Source: Streptomyces sp. SN-593
GTDB taxonomy: Bacteria; Actinomycetota; Actinomycetes; Streptomycetales; Streptomycetaceae
Reading direction: 5' to 3'
Assembly: GCF_016756395.1 (NCBI RefSeq)
Contig: NZ_AP018365.1
Coordinates: 5,521,001-5,585,000, forward strand
Length of the DNA: 64,000 nt
Part shown: piece after piece, positions 1 through 7,626 of the stretch
Layout: each line of letters begins with the position of its first letter
Numbering within the stretch: the first letter of the stretch is position 1
Program-made: the position numbers and the translations under genes
The notes under the pieces: generated by a model
Told to the model about the DNA's origin: nothing
The model's database searches: none
The model's input: the letters and a program-made list of their open reading frames with translations, nothing else

Positions 1-43
1 CATGCAAGACGGCGACGTGGTCGAGTTCCGCTTCAACGTGTAA
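1..43 (+). CDS. ychF: 3' end of ychF (redox-regulated ribosome-binding GTPase/ATPase YchF)
   Basis: The reading frame from base 2 gives MQDGDVVEFRFNV and then TAA, which matches the conserved C-terminus of YchF proteins (a TGS-domain tail ending in FxFNV). The rest of the gene lies outside the window. YchF is a universally conserved ribosome-associated nucleotidase. The last 17 coding bases are repeated at 7115-7131, so this 3' end appears to be the attachment site of the island that follows. The identification rests on 13 residues only. Confidence 0.75.
   Translation, partial: MQDGDVVEFRFNV
25..41. repeat. 17-bp direct repeat, left copy (candidate attL at ychF 3' end)
   Basis: The sequence gttccgcttcaacgtgt occurs here and again, exactly and in the same orientation, at 7115-7131. 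It covers the final FRFNV codons and the first base of the stop codon. A second short match (tctggcaaa) follows each copy, at 48-56 and 7153-7161. A truncated integrase begins about 100 bp inside this copy, as expected of an attachment site. Confidence 0.7.
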
Positions 44-150
44 TACGTCTGGCAAAAGGCGGTCTGACCTGCGGCGGAGCGGGTGGGGCGGCTCGGCGGT
101 CCGCACTCAGTCCGCAAGCGCGCTGACGAAGGGTCGGCGCGGGGGAGTGG

Positions 151-612
151 CTATGCCGCCTCGGTGGCTTGCGCTTCGCCCTCGTCGGGGCGGTCTGCGT
201 ATGCCTTGTCGACGGCGGCCCGGGACCGTTCCTCGGAGTCGGGCCACAGGTGGGTGTAGATGTTCAGCGTCATGGCCGCGTTGGTGTGGCCGAGGCGCTC
301 GGAGACGGTCTTCACGGACTCGCCATGCTTGATGAGCAAGCTGGCGTAGTGGTGCCGCAGAGCGTGGGGTCCAGTGCCCTTCGGGATGCCGGCCTTGCCG
401 CAGGCGGGCCGCCAGGCGTGGTCCATGAAGTGGGTGTAGACGATGGGTCCGTCCTCGGGCGCGGTGAAGAGCCAGCCCTCGGCCCCCTCGACGGGGAAGC
501 CCCTCAGGTGGGCCTTGAGCGCGGTGACGGCCATGCGCGGCAGTGGGACCGTGCGGTGGGAGCGGTCCGTCTTGGGCGGGCAGACGTAGACCCCGTGCTT
601 CGCGGTCTGCTG
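151..612 (-). pseudogene. Tyrosine recombinase (integrase), C-terminal catalytic fragment
   Basis: About 150 residues of a phage-type integrase catalytic domain are readable. The HxxR box is HALRH, the second His box is LGHT, and the nucleophile tyrosine lies in NIYTHLW, followed by a typical tail. The N-terminal SAM-like DNA-binding domain and the first catalytic Arg are missing. Upstream the frame runs directly into resolvase sequence in another frame, so this is a deletion or fusion relic. It lies just inside the left 17-bp repeat, where the integrase of an integrated element would be. It should not be active alone. Confidence 0.8.
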
Positions 613-1267
613 GATTGACCGGCGGCTCCGGGGCGGGGGCGTCCTCCTCGGTGGCGGTGTGGTCGGGCAGGAGGTCGGCGATGGCCGTCCGGATCGGACC
701 GCGGCTGACCCGGTGGTCGCGGGTGAGGGCGGCGATGGAGCGGCCTTCGAGGTACGCGGTGCGCACCCCGGTGGCCGTCGCGGCCGCGACGGCGGGGCGG
801 CGTCCACCTTTGGTGCCCTTGGCCTCGGCGGCGCGCAGACCGTCGTAGGTCAGTTCCCGCTGGAGGTCGCGCCGGAGTTCGCCGGCGGCGGCGCCTCCAC
901 CGTGAACTTCACGGTGGACAGCAACTCGCCGGTGCGCGGATGGCGTGCGGTGAGGCGCGTCGCGGAGAACGCGCCCTCATGGATGCGCAGCGCCACCTGG
1001 TCACGGTGGAGGACGTCGAACACGTCGAGGATGTGCCCGGTGCCGCGCACCAGGCGGAACATCTCGGAGATGTGCACGGTGTCGCCCGGCCGCGCGTACG
1101 TCAGCAGCTCGCCGGGCTCGGGCAGCCCGGGGGTGGAGGTGGCTGAAGGTGCCCGGATCCTCCTCGAAGGGGACCGGGTCCTCGATCCCGGCCTCGGCCA
1201 GAACGAGGTCCTGGCGGGCGGTGGACTGCTGGTCGGTCGAGACCCGCTTGTAGACCAGGTTCGCCAC
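612..1267 (-). pseudogene. Serine resolvase (Tn3-type TnpR-like), frameshifted and truncated
   Basis: From a GTG at 1267 the protein starts ANLVYKRVSTDQQSTARQDL, a resolvase N-terminus with the catalytic Ser in RVSTDQQ. The homology jumps frame near 1140 (continuing GELLTYARPGDTVHISEMFR) and again near 890 (continuing ELRRDLQRELTYDGLRAAEA and a C-terminal helix-turn-helix, GRSIAALTRDHRVSRGPIRT). It is cut off near 612, where integrase sequence begins. At least two frameshifts and loss of the tail make it inactive. A repeated motif upstream may be the remains of its res site. Confidence 0.8.
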
Positions 1268-1303
1268 CGAGGGGCCCTCTCCGTACGGACGACCTGACTC
1301 AAT

Positions 1304-1413
1304 CTGTCGTCAAACCCTGTAGGCAATCACCATCGGATCTGATTGGATCCGCGCCGCCGTGAACCCACGGATTGCGCGGGTTCATTGGACGCTCCGGCTG
1401 CCTGTCGTCAAAC
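1304..1413. repeat. 12-bp direct repeat upstream of the resolvase relic (res-like)
   Basis: The motif ctgtcgtcaaac occurs at 1304-1315 and 1402-1413, 98 bp apart, in the non-coding stretch upstream of the resolvase start. The second copy runs into an imperfect inverted repeat (gtcgtc-aaac-gatgac). Spaced 12-bp subsites upstream of tnpR are characteristic of res sites. The assignment is inference from position and spacing. Confidence 0.3.
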
Positions 1414-1517
1414 GATGACGGCCGGCAGGCCCTGGCGTGGGCCGGGCCTGGCGATGTCGGGGTCGGCCCGTCGGGTTCCTAGCGTCGGACGCGGGGGCGC
1501 GATGCCCTGATTTTAAT

Positions 1518-1543
1518 AAGGCAGGTTGATAAGGTAGGTTGAT
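1518..1543 (+). promoter_or_regulatory. Tandem 13-bp repeat upstream of marR-like gene
   Basis: Two consecutive 13-mers, aaggcaggttgat and aaggtaggttgat, differ at one base and end three bases before the ATG at 1547. They sit where an autoregulatory operator and ribosome-binding region would lie. Expansion or slippage here could alter expression of the MarR/MFS pair. Confidence 0.4.
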
Positions 1544-1546
1544 CGT

Positions 1547-1984
1547 ATGAGTGAGGAGCTGGATGCCCGTGAGACCGCCGCCGCCCTGCTGGCCAGCGTT
1601 GGTGCGCTGCTGAGGCGTGTGCGTCAGGTGCGGGTCGAGGGCGAGCTCGCGATGCCCGAGCGTGCCGCCTTGTCACATTTGGACCGTATCGGCCCGACAA
1701 CGTCCGCGGAGCTGGCCCGACGGGAGCAGATCACCGCGCAGGCGATGGGGGCCACACTCGGCGGCCTCCAGGCGCGCGGGCTGGTCGAGCGCGGAGCCGA
1801 TCCGCGGGACGGCCGGCGCGTGCTGCTGGCGCTGACCGACGCGGGTCGGCAGGCGCTGGCGGACAAGCGCAGTGCCCGCACGGAGCAGGTCGCGCAGGCC
1901 CTTGCGGACGGCTTCACGCCGCAGGAGTTGGAACAGCTCGCGGTGGCCGCCCCGCTGCTCGATCGGCTGGCGCAAAGGATCTGA
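1547..1984 (+). CDS. MarR-family transcriptional regulator
   Basis: This 145-residue protein has the size and layout of MarR. A winged helix-turn-helix covers about residues 30-95 (LSHLDRIGPTTSAELARREQ, then TAQAMGATLGGLQARGLVER) with the basic wing DPRDGRRVLLALT. Helices at both ends would form the dimer interface. Family members usually repress a neighbouring efflux or oxidoreductase gene and release DNA on binding small phenolic ligands. An MFS exporter begins about 90 bp downstream on the same strand, so a regulator-pump unit is likely. The gene lies inside the island bounded by the 17-bp repeats. Confidence 0.88.
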   Translation: MSEELDARETAAALLASVGALLRRVRQVRVEGELAMPERAALSHLDRIGPTTSAELARREQITAQAMGATLGGLQARGLVERGADPRDGRRVLLALTDAGRQALADKRSARTEQVAQALADGFTPQELEQLAVAAPLLDRLAQRI

Positions 1985-2075
1985 TCCCCGACCGATGGGT
2001 AAGCAGGGCGGCCGCCGCGAGCCGTTCGAGGACCGGTGCCCAGTCCCGGCACGAGAAGGAGAGGTAGGGGTCGCT

Positions 2076-3524
2076 GTGGCCGAAGCAACCGCAGGGGATC
2101 GCATCGATCCGAAAGTCATGAAAGTCGCCGTCGCGCTCATCGTGGGCTCGTTGGCCGTGGTCTTCGACACCACGATCGTCAGCGTTGCGCTGCAGACCCT
2201 CTCGCAGGAACTACATGTGCCCATCTCCACGATCCAGTGGGTGAGCACCGGCTACCTGCTGGCGCTCGGCGTGTCCATTCCGCTGGCGGGCTGGGCGCAG
2301 TCCCGCTTCGGCGGCAGGCGGGTGTGGATGTTCGCGCTGGCCGTGTTCCTGGTCGGCTCGGTCCTGTGCAGTGTGGCCTGGAGCGCCGGAAGTCTCATCG
2401 TCTTCCGGATCGTCGAGGGGCTCGGCGGGGGACTCATGCTCCCTTTGTTCTCGACGCTGATCATGCAGGCGGCCGCGGGCAAGGCTTTGGGGCGCACGAT
2501 GTCGATCGTCACCCTGCCGTTCGTGGTGGGTCCGATCGCGGGCCCGGTGATCGGCGGCGTCCTGTTGAACTGGCTCGACTGGCGGTGGCTGTTCTGGGTG
2601 AACGTCCCGTTCTGTGTCGTCGGGTTCGTCCTCGCCTGGCGGATGCTGGACCCGGACACCACCGAAGCGCGGCCGCGCTTCGACACCCTGGGCTGGCTGC
2701 TGCTGTCACCCAGCCTGGTCGCGTTCCTGTTCGGGCTGGCCAACTCCTCGAAGGGCGGCGGCTTCGGCCGGACGGACTCCTTCGCTCCGCTGTTGGCCGG
2801 CGCGCTCCTGCTGCTGGTCTTCGCCCTGTATTCGGTCCGTCGTTCCGGCGACGCCCTTGTCGATGTCCGGCTGCTTGCGCACCGCCCGCTCGCCTCGGCG
2901 TCCGCGTCGATGTTCCTGTCAGGGGCCGCGCTCTACGGCAGCATGGCGCTGCTGCCGCTGTACTGGCAGCAGGTGCGTGGTGCCCACGCGCTCCAAGCCG
3001 GCCTGCTGGTCGCGCCACTGGGCCTCGGCGCGCTCCTGAGCCGCCCGCTGGCCGGCGGACTCAGCGACAAGTTCGGGGCCAGGTGGGTCGCCTTCACCGG
3101 ATTCGCCATCGTGGGACTGTCCACCGTGCCCTTCGCCCTGGCCACGGACACGACGAACAAGTGGCTCCTGATGGCAGTACTGGTGGTCCGCGGGTTCGGA
3201 CTCGCCGCCGTGTCCATCCCCCTGCAAGCAGCCGCGTTCGTCGGCCTGCGCCGCGACCAGATACCGCACGCCGGCATCATCACCCGCATCACCCAGCAGA
3301 TCGGCGGGTCCTTCGGCGTCGCGGTGCTCGCCGTCATCCTCGACATCGCCCTGCGCCACCACACGGGGTCAGCAACGCAGGCCGCCCACGCCTTCGACCA
3401 GGCGTTCTGGTGGGCGGTCGGCTTCACCGCCCTCGCGCTCGCCCTGAGCTTGCTGCTGCCCGGACGAACCCCGATGGAAGCGCCTAAGAAGCCGGAGACC
3501 GGCAAAGCCCCTCAGACCGTCTGA
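2076..3524 (+). CDS. MFS drug exporter, DHA2 (14-TMS) type
   Basis: The protein has 482 residues from the GTG at 2076, preceded by a purine-rich ribosome site (gagaaggagaggtagggg). Longer upstream reading in this frame overlaps marR and is unlikely to be translated. The N-terminus shows DHA2 signatures: the helix-1 motif FDTTIVSVAL, WVSTGYLLALG in helix 2, FGGRRVWMFAL in the loop 2-3 motif, and GPVIGGVLLNWLDWRWLFWVN near helix 5. About 14 hydrophobic segments follow. Such proteins are proton-drug antiporters in the cytoplasmic membrane. The marR-like gene just upstream suggests substrate-inducible expression. Confidence 0.88.
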   Translation: MAEATAGDRIDPKVMKVAVALIVGSLAVVFDTTIVSVALQTLSQELHVPISTIQWVSTGYLLALGVSIPLAGWAQSRFGGRRVWMFALAVFLVGSVLCSVAWSAGSLIVFRIVEGLGGGLMLPLFSTLIMQAAAGKALGRTMSIVTLPFVVGPIAGPVIGGVLLNWLDWRWLFWVNVPFCVVGFVLAWRMLDPDTTEARPRFDTLGWLLLSPSLVAFLFGLANSSKGGGFGRTDSFAPLLAGALLLLVFALYSVRRSGDALVDVRLLAHRPLASASASMFLSGAALYGSMALLPLYWQQVRGAHALQAGLLVAPLGLGALLSRPLAGGLSDKFGARWVAFTGFAIVGLSTVPFALATDTTNKWLLMAVLVVRGFGLAAVSIPLQAAAFVGLRRDQIPHAGIITRITQQIGGSFGVAVLAVILDIALRHHTGSATQAAHAFDQAFWWAVGFTALALALSLLLPGRTPMEAPKKPETGKAPQTV

Positions 3525-3696
3525 CGTGCCAGCGAGGGACGCCGGCACATGCGGAATCCCCCCACACACACACGCACGTCGACCCCACCAGCACCGGCCC
3601 GGACACCGAGCCACGCCACCACACCGAACCGCGCCTTCATCAACGCGGCAGAACCACAACCCACGACAAGACCCTCGACATGCTGGGAGCACCGCC

Positions 3697-4269
3697 ATGC
3701 CCGTCCTCGGCCGACTTCTGAAGAACCGCAGGTCAGGCGATGCCCACGCCGCGTGGAATCGCCCGAACCTCCAGGGGCCCGAACTCCTGGAACTCAGCAG
3801 CCGCAGCTTCGACCGCCTCGGTACGATCCCGCCGGAGCACCACGCCAAGAACGCAGGCGGCCAGAACATCTCCCCCCACCTGGCCTGGAACCCACCGCCG
3901 ACCGGCACCGCCCAGCTCCTGCTGGTCGTCGAGGACACCGACGTCCCCACCCCCAAGCCCGCGGTGCACTGCGTCGTCCTGATCGACCCCGCCGTACGCT
4001 CCCTCGCCCCCGGCGCCCTCGCCGCGAAAGAGCCGGCTCCCGGCGTCACGATACTGCGCTCGGTCATCGGACGCGGATACCAAGGGCCCGCACCCATCAG
4101 GGGCCACGGCCCTCACCACTACACCTTCCAACTCTTCGCCCTCGCCACCCCGCTGGGCGAGACCGCGGGCAAGTCCGCACCGGACAGCGCAAGGCCCAGC
4201 GCCCTTCTGCCCTCCATCACTGCGCCTGTCCTCGCCCGCGGCCGACTCATCGGCACTGTCGAACGCTGA
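3697..4269 (+). CDS. YbhB/YbcL family PEBP-like protein
   Basis: This 190-residue protein belongs to the phosphatidylethanolamine-binding/Raf-kinase-inhibitor-like family. It shows the family pattern of an opening GGQNISPHLAWNPPPTG, then the ligand-site DTDVP with a following H in AVHCVVLIDP, then GRGYQGPAPIRGHGPHHYTF. The bacterial role is poorly defined. I chose the ATG at 3697, which follows a GGAG; the 57 codons before it read as Pro/His/Thr-rich noise. The gene follows the MFS exporter at 172 bp and has no clear functional tie to it. Confidence 0.85.
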   Translation: MPVLGRLLKNRRSGDAHAAWNRPNLQGPELLELSSRSFDRLGTIPPEHHAKNAGGQNISPHLAWNPPPTGTAQLLLVVEDTDVPTPKPAVHCVVLIDPAVRSLAPGALAAKEPAPGVTILRSVIGRGYQGPAPIRGHGPHHYTFQLFALATPLGETAGKSAPDSARPSALLPSITAPVLARGRLIGTVER

Positions 4270-4529
4270 TCCCTCCTTCACGACGGCCTGCGACACGAAC
4301 CCCGCCGTCTCCGAGGAGTTCTGGGGGCACGCCGTGCGCCGCTTGGTCAGACACAGCCCGTCGCTTCCCGACCGCCCCCGTCATCGTCCTCGTCCAGCTC
4401 TGGCGCGTCCGGATCGCGCAGCGGTGAGGCCGACTTCCGGCTGTCCGCGGCGCGTCGCCTCCGGTCTGATTCCACGGGGGTTTGGCGCTCTCCCCATGGA
4501 GGCATGGTCCCGAGCCCTGTCGTTGTCGT

Positions 4530-4820
4530 TCAGTGGTTCAGCTGAGTCTGGCGGGGTGCGGGCTGCCGGATTTCGGTGGCGAGGCGGCGGCCGTTGCGCA
4601 CTGCTGTCTCCTGGGCCCAGGCGCTGGTTGAGAGCGCTCCGAGGATCGTGGCGAGGACTCCGCAGGTCCCGAGGACGGTCCAGGCGGTACGGCTGGAGGA
4701 GACGAAGCCGCGGCCGGTGCCGGTCACGATGGAGCCGGTGCCGGCGACATCAATCGCCATCCCGAACTGCCGGGCGCCGGCTCCCAACCCTGGGGCTTCG
4801 GCAGCGCCCCGACCGGCCAC
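4530..4820 (-). pseudogene. C-terminal remnant of an MFS transporter
   Basis: The frame reads MAGRGAAEAPGLGAGARQFG, then a hydrophobic helix (WTVLGTCGVLATILGALSTS) and a basic tail. This resembles the last transmembrane segment and tail of DHA2-type exporters, with nothing upstream to supply the other helices. It lies between the PEBP gene and the SMR operon in the island. The rest of 4270-4836 shows no other recognisable gene. The call relies on pattern recall only. Confidence 0.4.
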
Positions 4821-5515
4821 CGGTGCGGACAGGCGTTCAGCGGGCGGCGCCGATCTCGATGCACAGGACGCCGACGGCGATGAGGCCGATGCCGGTGTCC
4901 ATGACCTTGGTGAGGGGTTCGTGGAACAGCAGGCGTGAGGCCACGGCGGTCAGGGCGACACCGCTGGCCGCCCAGATGCCGTAGGCGACGCCGAGGGCGA
5001 GGCCGTCTTTGAGCGCCAGGGTGATGCAGGTGAACGAGGCCAGATACCCGGCGAGTACGGCCAGGAGCCATTTCCTGCCTCCCCTGCCAGAGGCCATGCG
5101 CAGCGACAGGGTGGCGGCGACTTCGGTCAGCACTCCGCACATCAGGAAGACCAGGGTCATGAGTGGCCCCTTCCTCACGGATCTGGCGGGCAGGGTCTGC
5201 CGGCGCGCCCAGTTCGACGCACAGCACCCCGGCGGTCACCAGGGCGATACCGACGCCGGTGGCCGCGGTCAGCGGGTCGCCGAAGATGACGGCCGCCAGA
5301 ACAGCGGTCAGGGCGACACCGCTGGCCGCCCAGATTCCGTAGGCGACACCGAGGGCCATTCCCGCGCGCAGCACGAAGGCCAGAACCGTGAAGGAACCGG
5401 TGTAGCCGACCGCGACAACGGTGTAGAGCGCCGGATGGTGGAGCGCTGCGCGCAGGCAGAGGGTGGCGGTGACTTCCAGCATGATCACCGCGATCAGCAG
5501 CAGCCATTTCCTCAC
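4724..5515 (-). CDS. SMR transporter, first subunit, with an open frame running through its partner gene
   Basis: From a GTG at 5515 (TGA of tetR overlaps as GTGA) the first about 110 residues are a complete SMR protein. Glu is present in VIMLEVTATLCLRAA, GVAYGIWAASGVALTAV is in helix 3, and the helix-4 end is VLCVELG. No stop follows: the frame stays open across the whole second SMR gene in a different frame, down to 4724, with an Arg/Pro-rich tail. One alternate frame ends in a TGA at 5175-5177, overlapping a GTG of the next gene just as at the tetR junction. A small indel near 5180-5215 therefore probably removed the natural stop. The SMR domain call is firm; the true C-terminus is not. 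Confidence 0.7.
   Translation of the reverse strand: MRKWLLLIAVIMLEVTATLCLRAALHHPALYTVVAVGYTGSFTVLAFVLRAGMALGVAYGIWAASGVALTAVLAAVIFGDPLTAATGVGIALVTAGVLCVELGAPADPARQIREEGATHDPGLPDVRSADRSRRHPVAAHGLWQGRQEMAPGRTRRVSGLVHLHHPGAQRRPRPRRRLRHLGGQRCRPDRRGLTPAVPRTPHQGHGHRHRPHRRRRPVHRDRRRPLNACPHRWPVGALPKPQGWEPAPGSSGWRLMSPAPAPS
4837..5160 (-). CDS. Small multidrug resistance (SMR) transporter, second subunit
   Basis: The protein has 107 residues, the normal SMR length, with four hydrophobic helices. The membrane-embedded glutamate is present in helix 1 (CGVLTEVAATLSLRMA) and the signature GVAYGIWAASGVALTAV is in helix 3. The ATG at 5160 follows a GGAAGGGG site; a GTG at 5178 would add six residues. It is the distal gene of a TetR-SMR-SMR operon. 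Paired SMR genes (as in EbrAB or YkkCD) usually make heterodimeric exporters of cationic drugs. Confidence 0.85.
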   Translation of the reverse strand: MTLVFLMCGVLTEVAATLSLRMASGRGGRKWLLAVLAGYLASFTCITLALKDGLALGVAYGIWAASGVALTAVASRLLFHEPLTKVMDTGIGLIAVGVLCIEIGAAR

Positions 5516-6060
5516 CGGGAGGTCTCCTCCTTCAGCAGGTCCTCGGCGACCGCCATGAGCTGGTCGCGGTCGCGGGCAGGGACGAGGAAGACGCCGGTGG
5601 CGGCGGAGGTCCAGTAGCCGTCGGCGAGCAGCCGGGCCGCGGTGAGGCGGGCGCGCGCCGCCTGCGGCAGGGAGTCGGGCAGGGCGAGCCACGGTTCGAT
5701 GCGGCGGACCCAGCTGTCGGTCAGAGCGGCGCGGTAGTGGGCGTCGGCGTAGATCGCGAAGTCCGCCCGGTCGAAGGGAACGGTCAGGGAGATCTCCACG
5801 TAGGCCCGGAACCGTTGGTACGGCGAAGCGGTCTCCGTCGGCTCGTCCAGCCGCGAGACCAGAAGCTCGACCCACCGCTGCGCGACGTGGTCGACGACCG
5901 CGACCATCAGGGCCTCCTTGGTCGGGAAGTGGTACATCAGCCCCGGCTTGGTCAGCCCGGCAGCCCTGGCCGCCGCATCCAGAGTGATGGATCCGCCGCC
6001 CTCGACCCGCAGCAGGTCCACAGCGCCATCCAGAATCTTCTGCCTCGCATCTCTCGCCAT
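5512..6060 (-). CDS. TetR-family transcriptional regulator of the SMR operon
   Basis: This 182-residue protein has an N-terminal TetR helix-turn-helix (ILDGAVDLLRVEGGGSITLD, then ARAAGLTKPGLMYHFPTKEA) and a variable ligand-binding C-terminal region. Its TGA overlaps the GTG of the first SMR gene, so the three genes form a translationally coupled operon. A near-perfect palindrome directly upstream (6067-6088) is the expected operator. Family knowledge suggests autorepression relieved by the drug substrate of the pump. Confidence 0.9.
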   Translation of the reverse strand: MARDARQKILDGAVDLLRVEGGGSITLDAAARAAGLTKPGLMYHFPTKEALMVAVVDHVAQRWVELLVSRLDEPTETASPYQRFRAYVEISLTVPFDRADFAIYADAHYRAALTDSWVRRIEPWLALPDSLPQAARARLTAARLLADGYWTSAATGVFLVPARDRDQLMAVAEDLLKEETSR

Positions 6061-6066
6061 CCTTTA

Positions 6067-6088
6067 CTTTACCATCCGGACGGTAAAG
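6067..6088. promoter_or_regulatory. Palindromic operator for the TetR-SMR operon
   Basis: The core TTTACCATCCGGACGGTAAA, extended by one matching base pair on each side, is an almost perfect inverted repeat seven bases upstream of the tetR start at 6060. Position and symmetry fit an autoregulatory TetR operator. Confidence 0.7.
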
Positions 6089-6281
6089 TCCAGCTTCCTG
6101 AAGCGTCGCCCTGCGGAGGGCGTGCCGACGCGGGACGACACCCCAGACGGCAGGCTTGGCGCACACTCCTTCAGCTTGTTCCTTTTCTTCCGGCCTCGAA
6201 CGACGTGTCGTACTGAGTCGCTCACCTGGGGATTCGCGAGATACGGGGGCGGCCTTCGTCTGATCATGTGCTCCGACCAAG

Positions 6282-6965
6282 GTGCACGTGACCGAGACGA
6301 AGGCCGTGAGAGTGAGTCTGCTGCTTGATGCTGTTCGGGGGGAAGCGTTCGCGGAGGCGTCCCGCTTCCGGGGAGAGTTCTACGAGTGCCTGACCGCGCG
6401 GCGCGACGCGTTGTTCGAACTCACCGACGCGGTGCTGTGTGCCGACGGTGCGGTGAAGTCCCCGGTGGACCTGACGCTGACGGCCGAGCATCGGCGTGGG
6501 CACGGAGGGATGTACGGCGGCCTGAACCACGGCCGGATCGACGTCGGCCGGCTGCGGACGGTGCCGGCCTGCCGTTGCCGCGGTTCGATGGCGGGCGCCT
6601 GGTCATGGCGGTCGACGTGTCGCCGTGGCTCCGCTCGGACGCGCCATGCTCGGCAGACCGGCTGTTCTGCCACGTCCACGGCCGCGCGAAGACGGCATCG
6701 CGGTTCATTCCGGGCTGGCCCTACTCCTTCGTCGCCGTGCTGGAGCCGGGGGCCACCTCATGGACCGCGATCCCGGACGCGGTCCGGCTCGGCCCGGCAG
6801 ACGACGCGACCGCCGTCACCGCCGACCAGCTCCGGGGGGTCGTTGAACGATTCATCGCCGCTGGCCAGTGGCAGGCCGGGGACCCGGAATTCGTGATCGT
6901 CAGCGATGCCGGCTACGACGTCACCCCCTGGCCTGGGTCCTGCGCGACCTGCTGGCGCACCACGC
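6282..6965 (+). pseudogene. Transposase remnant (DDE, actinobacterial IS), two frameshifts
   Basis: Homology starts near 6309 (VRVSLLLDAVRGEAFAEASR, then a DALFELTDAVLCADGAVKSP segment). It shifts frame near 6590 to PRFDGGRLVMAVDVSPWLRS, carrying a likely catalytic Asp, then RLFCHVHGRAKTASRFIPGW. It shifts again near 6920 to the YDVT/LAWVLRDLLAHHA segment and stops matching soon after. At least two frameshifts and loss of the C-terminal half leave it non-functional. No terminal inverted repeats were identified. It is the last item inside the right 17-bp repeat. Confidence 0.75.
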
Positions 6966-7114
6966 ATTTCGCGTCGGCAGCCCGTCCTTCCAGTCCGCAG
7001 CGAGTCCGCAGGACACCCGTAAACCCCCGTCGGAAGCCAACGCATGCCAACGCGGAAACACCTGGTCAGCGCCATGATCGGCGCCCCGCCGCAGGTCAGG
7101 TTCGGCCCGGATAC

Positions 7115-7131
7115 GTTCCGCTTCAACGTGT
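7115..7131. repeat. 17-bp direct repeat, right copy (candidate attR)
   Basis: This is an exact copy of the ychF 3' end (compare 25-41). Here the codons FRFNV are followed by TGA but preceded by unrelated sequence, as expected when an element integrates at a gene's 3' end and regenerates it on one side only. The terminator at 7174-7205 then falls about 45 bp past the stop codon, a natural distance for ychF. Confidence 0.7.
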
Positions 7132-7173
7132 GACCTAACACCACGTCGCTGATCTGGCAAACGTGCAGTTCAG

Positions 7174-7205
7174 ATAGGGCCCGACTCTTCGGAGTCGGGC
7201 CCTAT
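7174..7205 (+). terminator. Strong intrinsic terminator, probably the original ychF terminator
   Basis: A perfect 14-bp stem (7174-7187 with 7192-7205) closed by a TTCG tetraloop is followed by gtttt. No complete gene immediately precedes it, but the right 17-bp copy of the ychF end does. It is therefore probably the native ychF terminator, displaced by the island. Confidence 0.75.
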
Positions 7206-7341
7206 GTTTTCTCCCGTGCTGGGATCGTGTTGGGATGGGATGGGGGTGCCCGTGCTGGGATTGTGTGAGTGGGGCGCTGACCGAGCTGTGAAGGTAGTGC
7301 GGACGTGGCGCTTTTCCTACTCGTTTGACACAATCGGGGGC

Positions 7342-7626
7342 ATGGCTGAGGCGACGTACAGCATCGGGGAAGGGCCAGCGACGCGGGTGAGCTTGTCGCT
7401 GCCGGAGGGGACCGCGGAGGCGATCCGGGCTCGGGTGGGCAAGCGGGAGTTCTCCGCGTTCATCACCGAGGCGGTCGAGCGTGAGCTGCGCGGGCAGGTC
7501 CTGGACGAGTACCTGGCGGACTACGAGAGCCGCAAGGGGCCGGTCTCCGAGTCGGCTCGGCAGCGGGCGCGGCAGGTCTTCGACGAGGTGTTCGCCGAGG
7601 AGGCCGAGTGGCCCGCCGCAGGCTGA
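7342..7626 (+). CDS. Antitoxin of a VapBC-like module
   Basis: This acidic 94-residue protein has an N-terminal segment resembling a ribbon-helix-helix or Phd-like DNA-binding region (TRVSLSLPEGTAEAIRARVG, then KREFSAFITEAVERELRGQV). The C-terminus is helical and acidic, suited to masking a toxin. The ATG at 7342 follows a G-rich ribosome site. Its 3' end overlaps the start of the PIN-domain gene by 19 bp, the usual coupled antitoxin-toxin order. Such complexes generally repress their own promoter. Confidence 0.8.
   Translation: MAEATYSIGEGPATRVSLSLPEGTAEAIRARVGKREFSAFITEAVERELRGQVLDEYLADYESRKGPVSESARQRARQVFDEVFAEEAEWPAAG

Noticed and set aside
25..41. tRNA-type attachment site
   Set aside because: The repeated sequence encodes the YchF tail and I see no tRNA arms around it, so the site is in a protein gene.
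7204..7341. Upstream extension of the VapB-like antitoxin
   Set aside because: It would begin inside the terminator stem and lacks a ribosome site; the ATG at 7342 gives a normal-size antitoxin.
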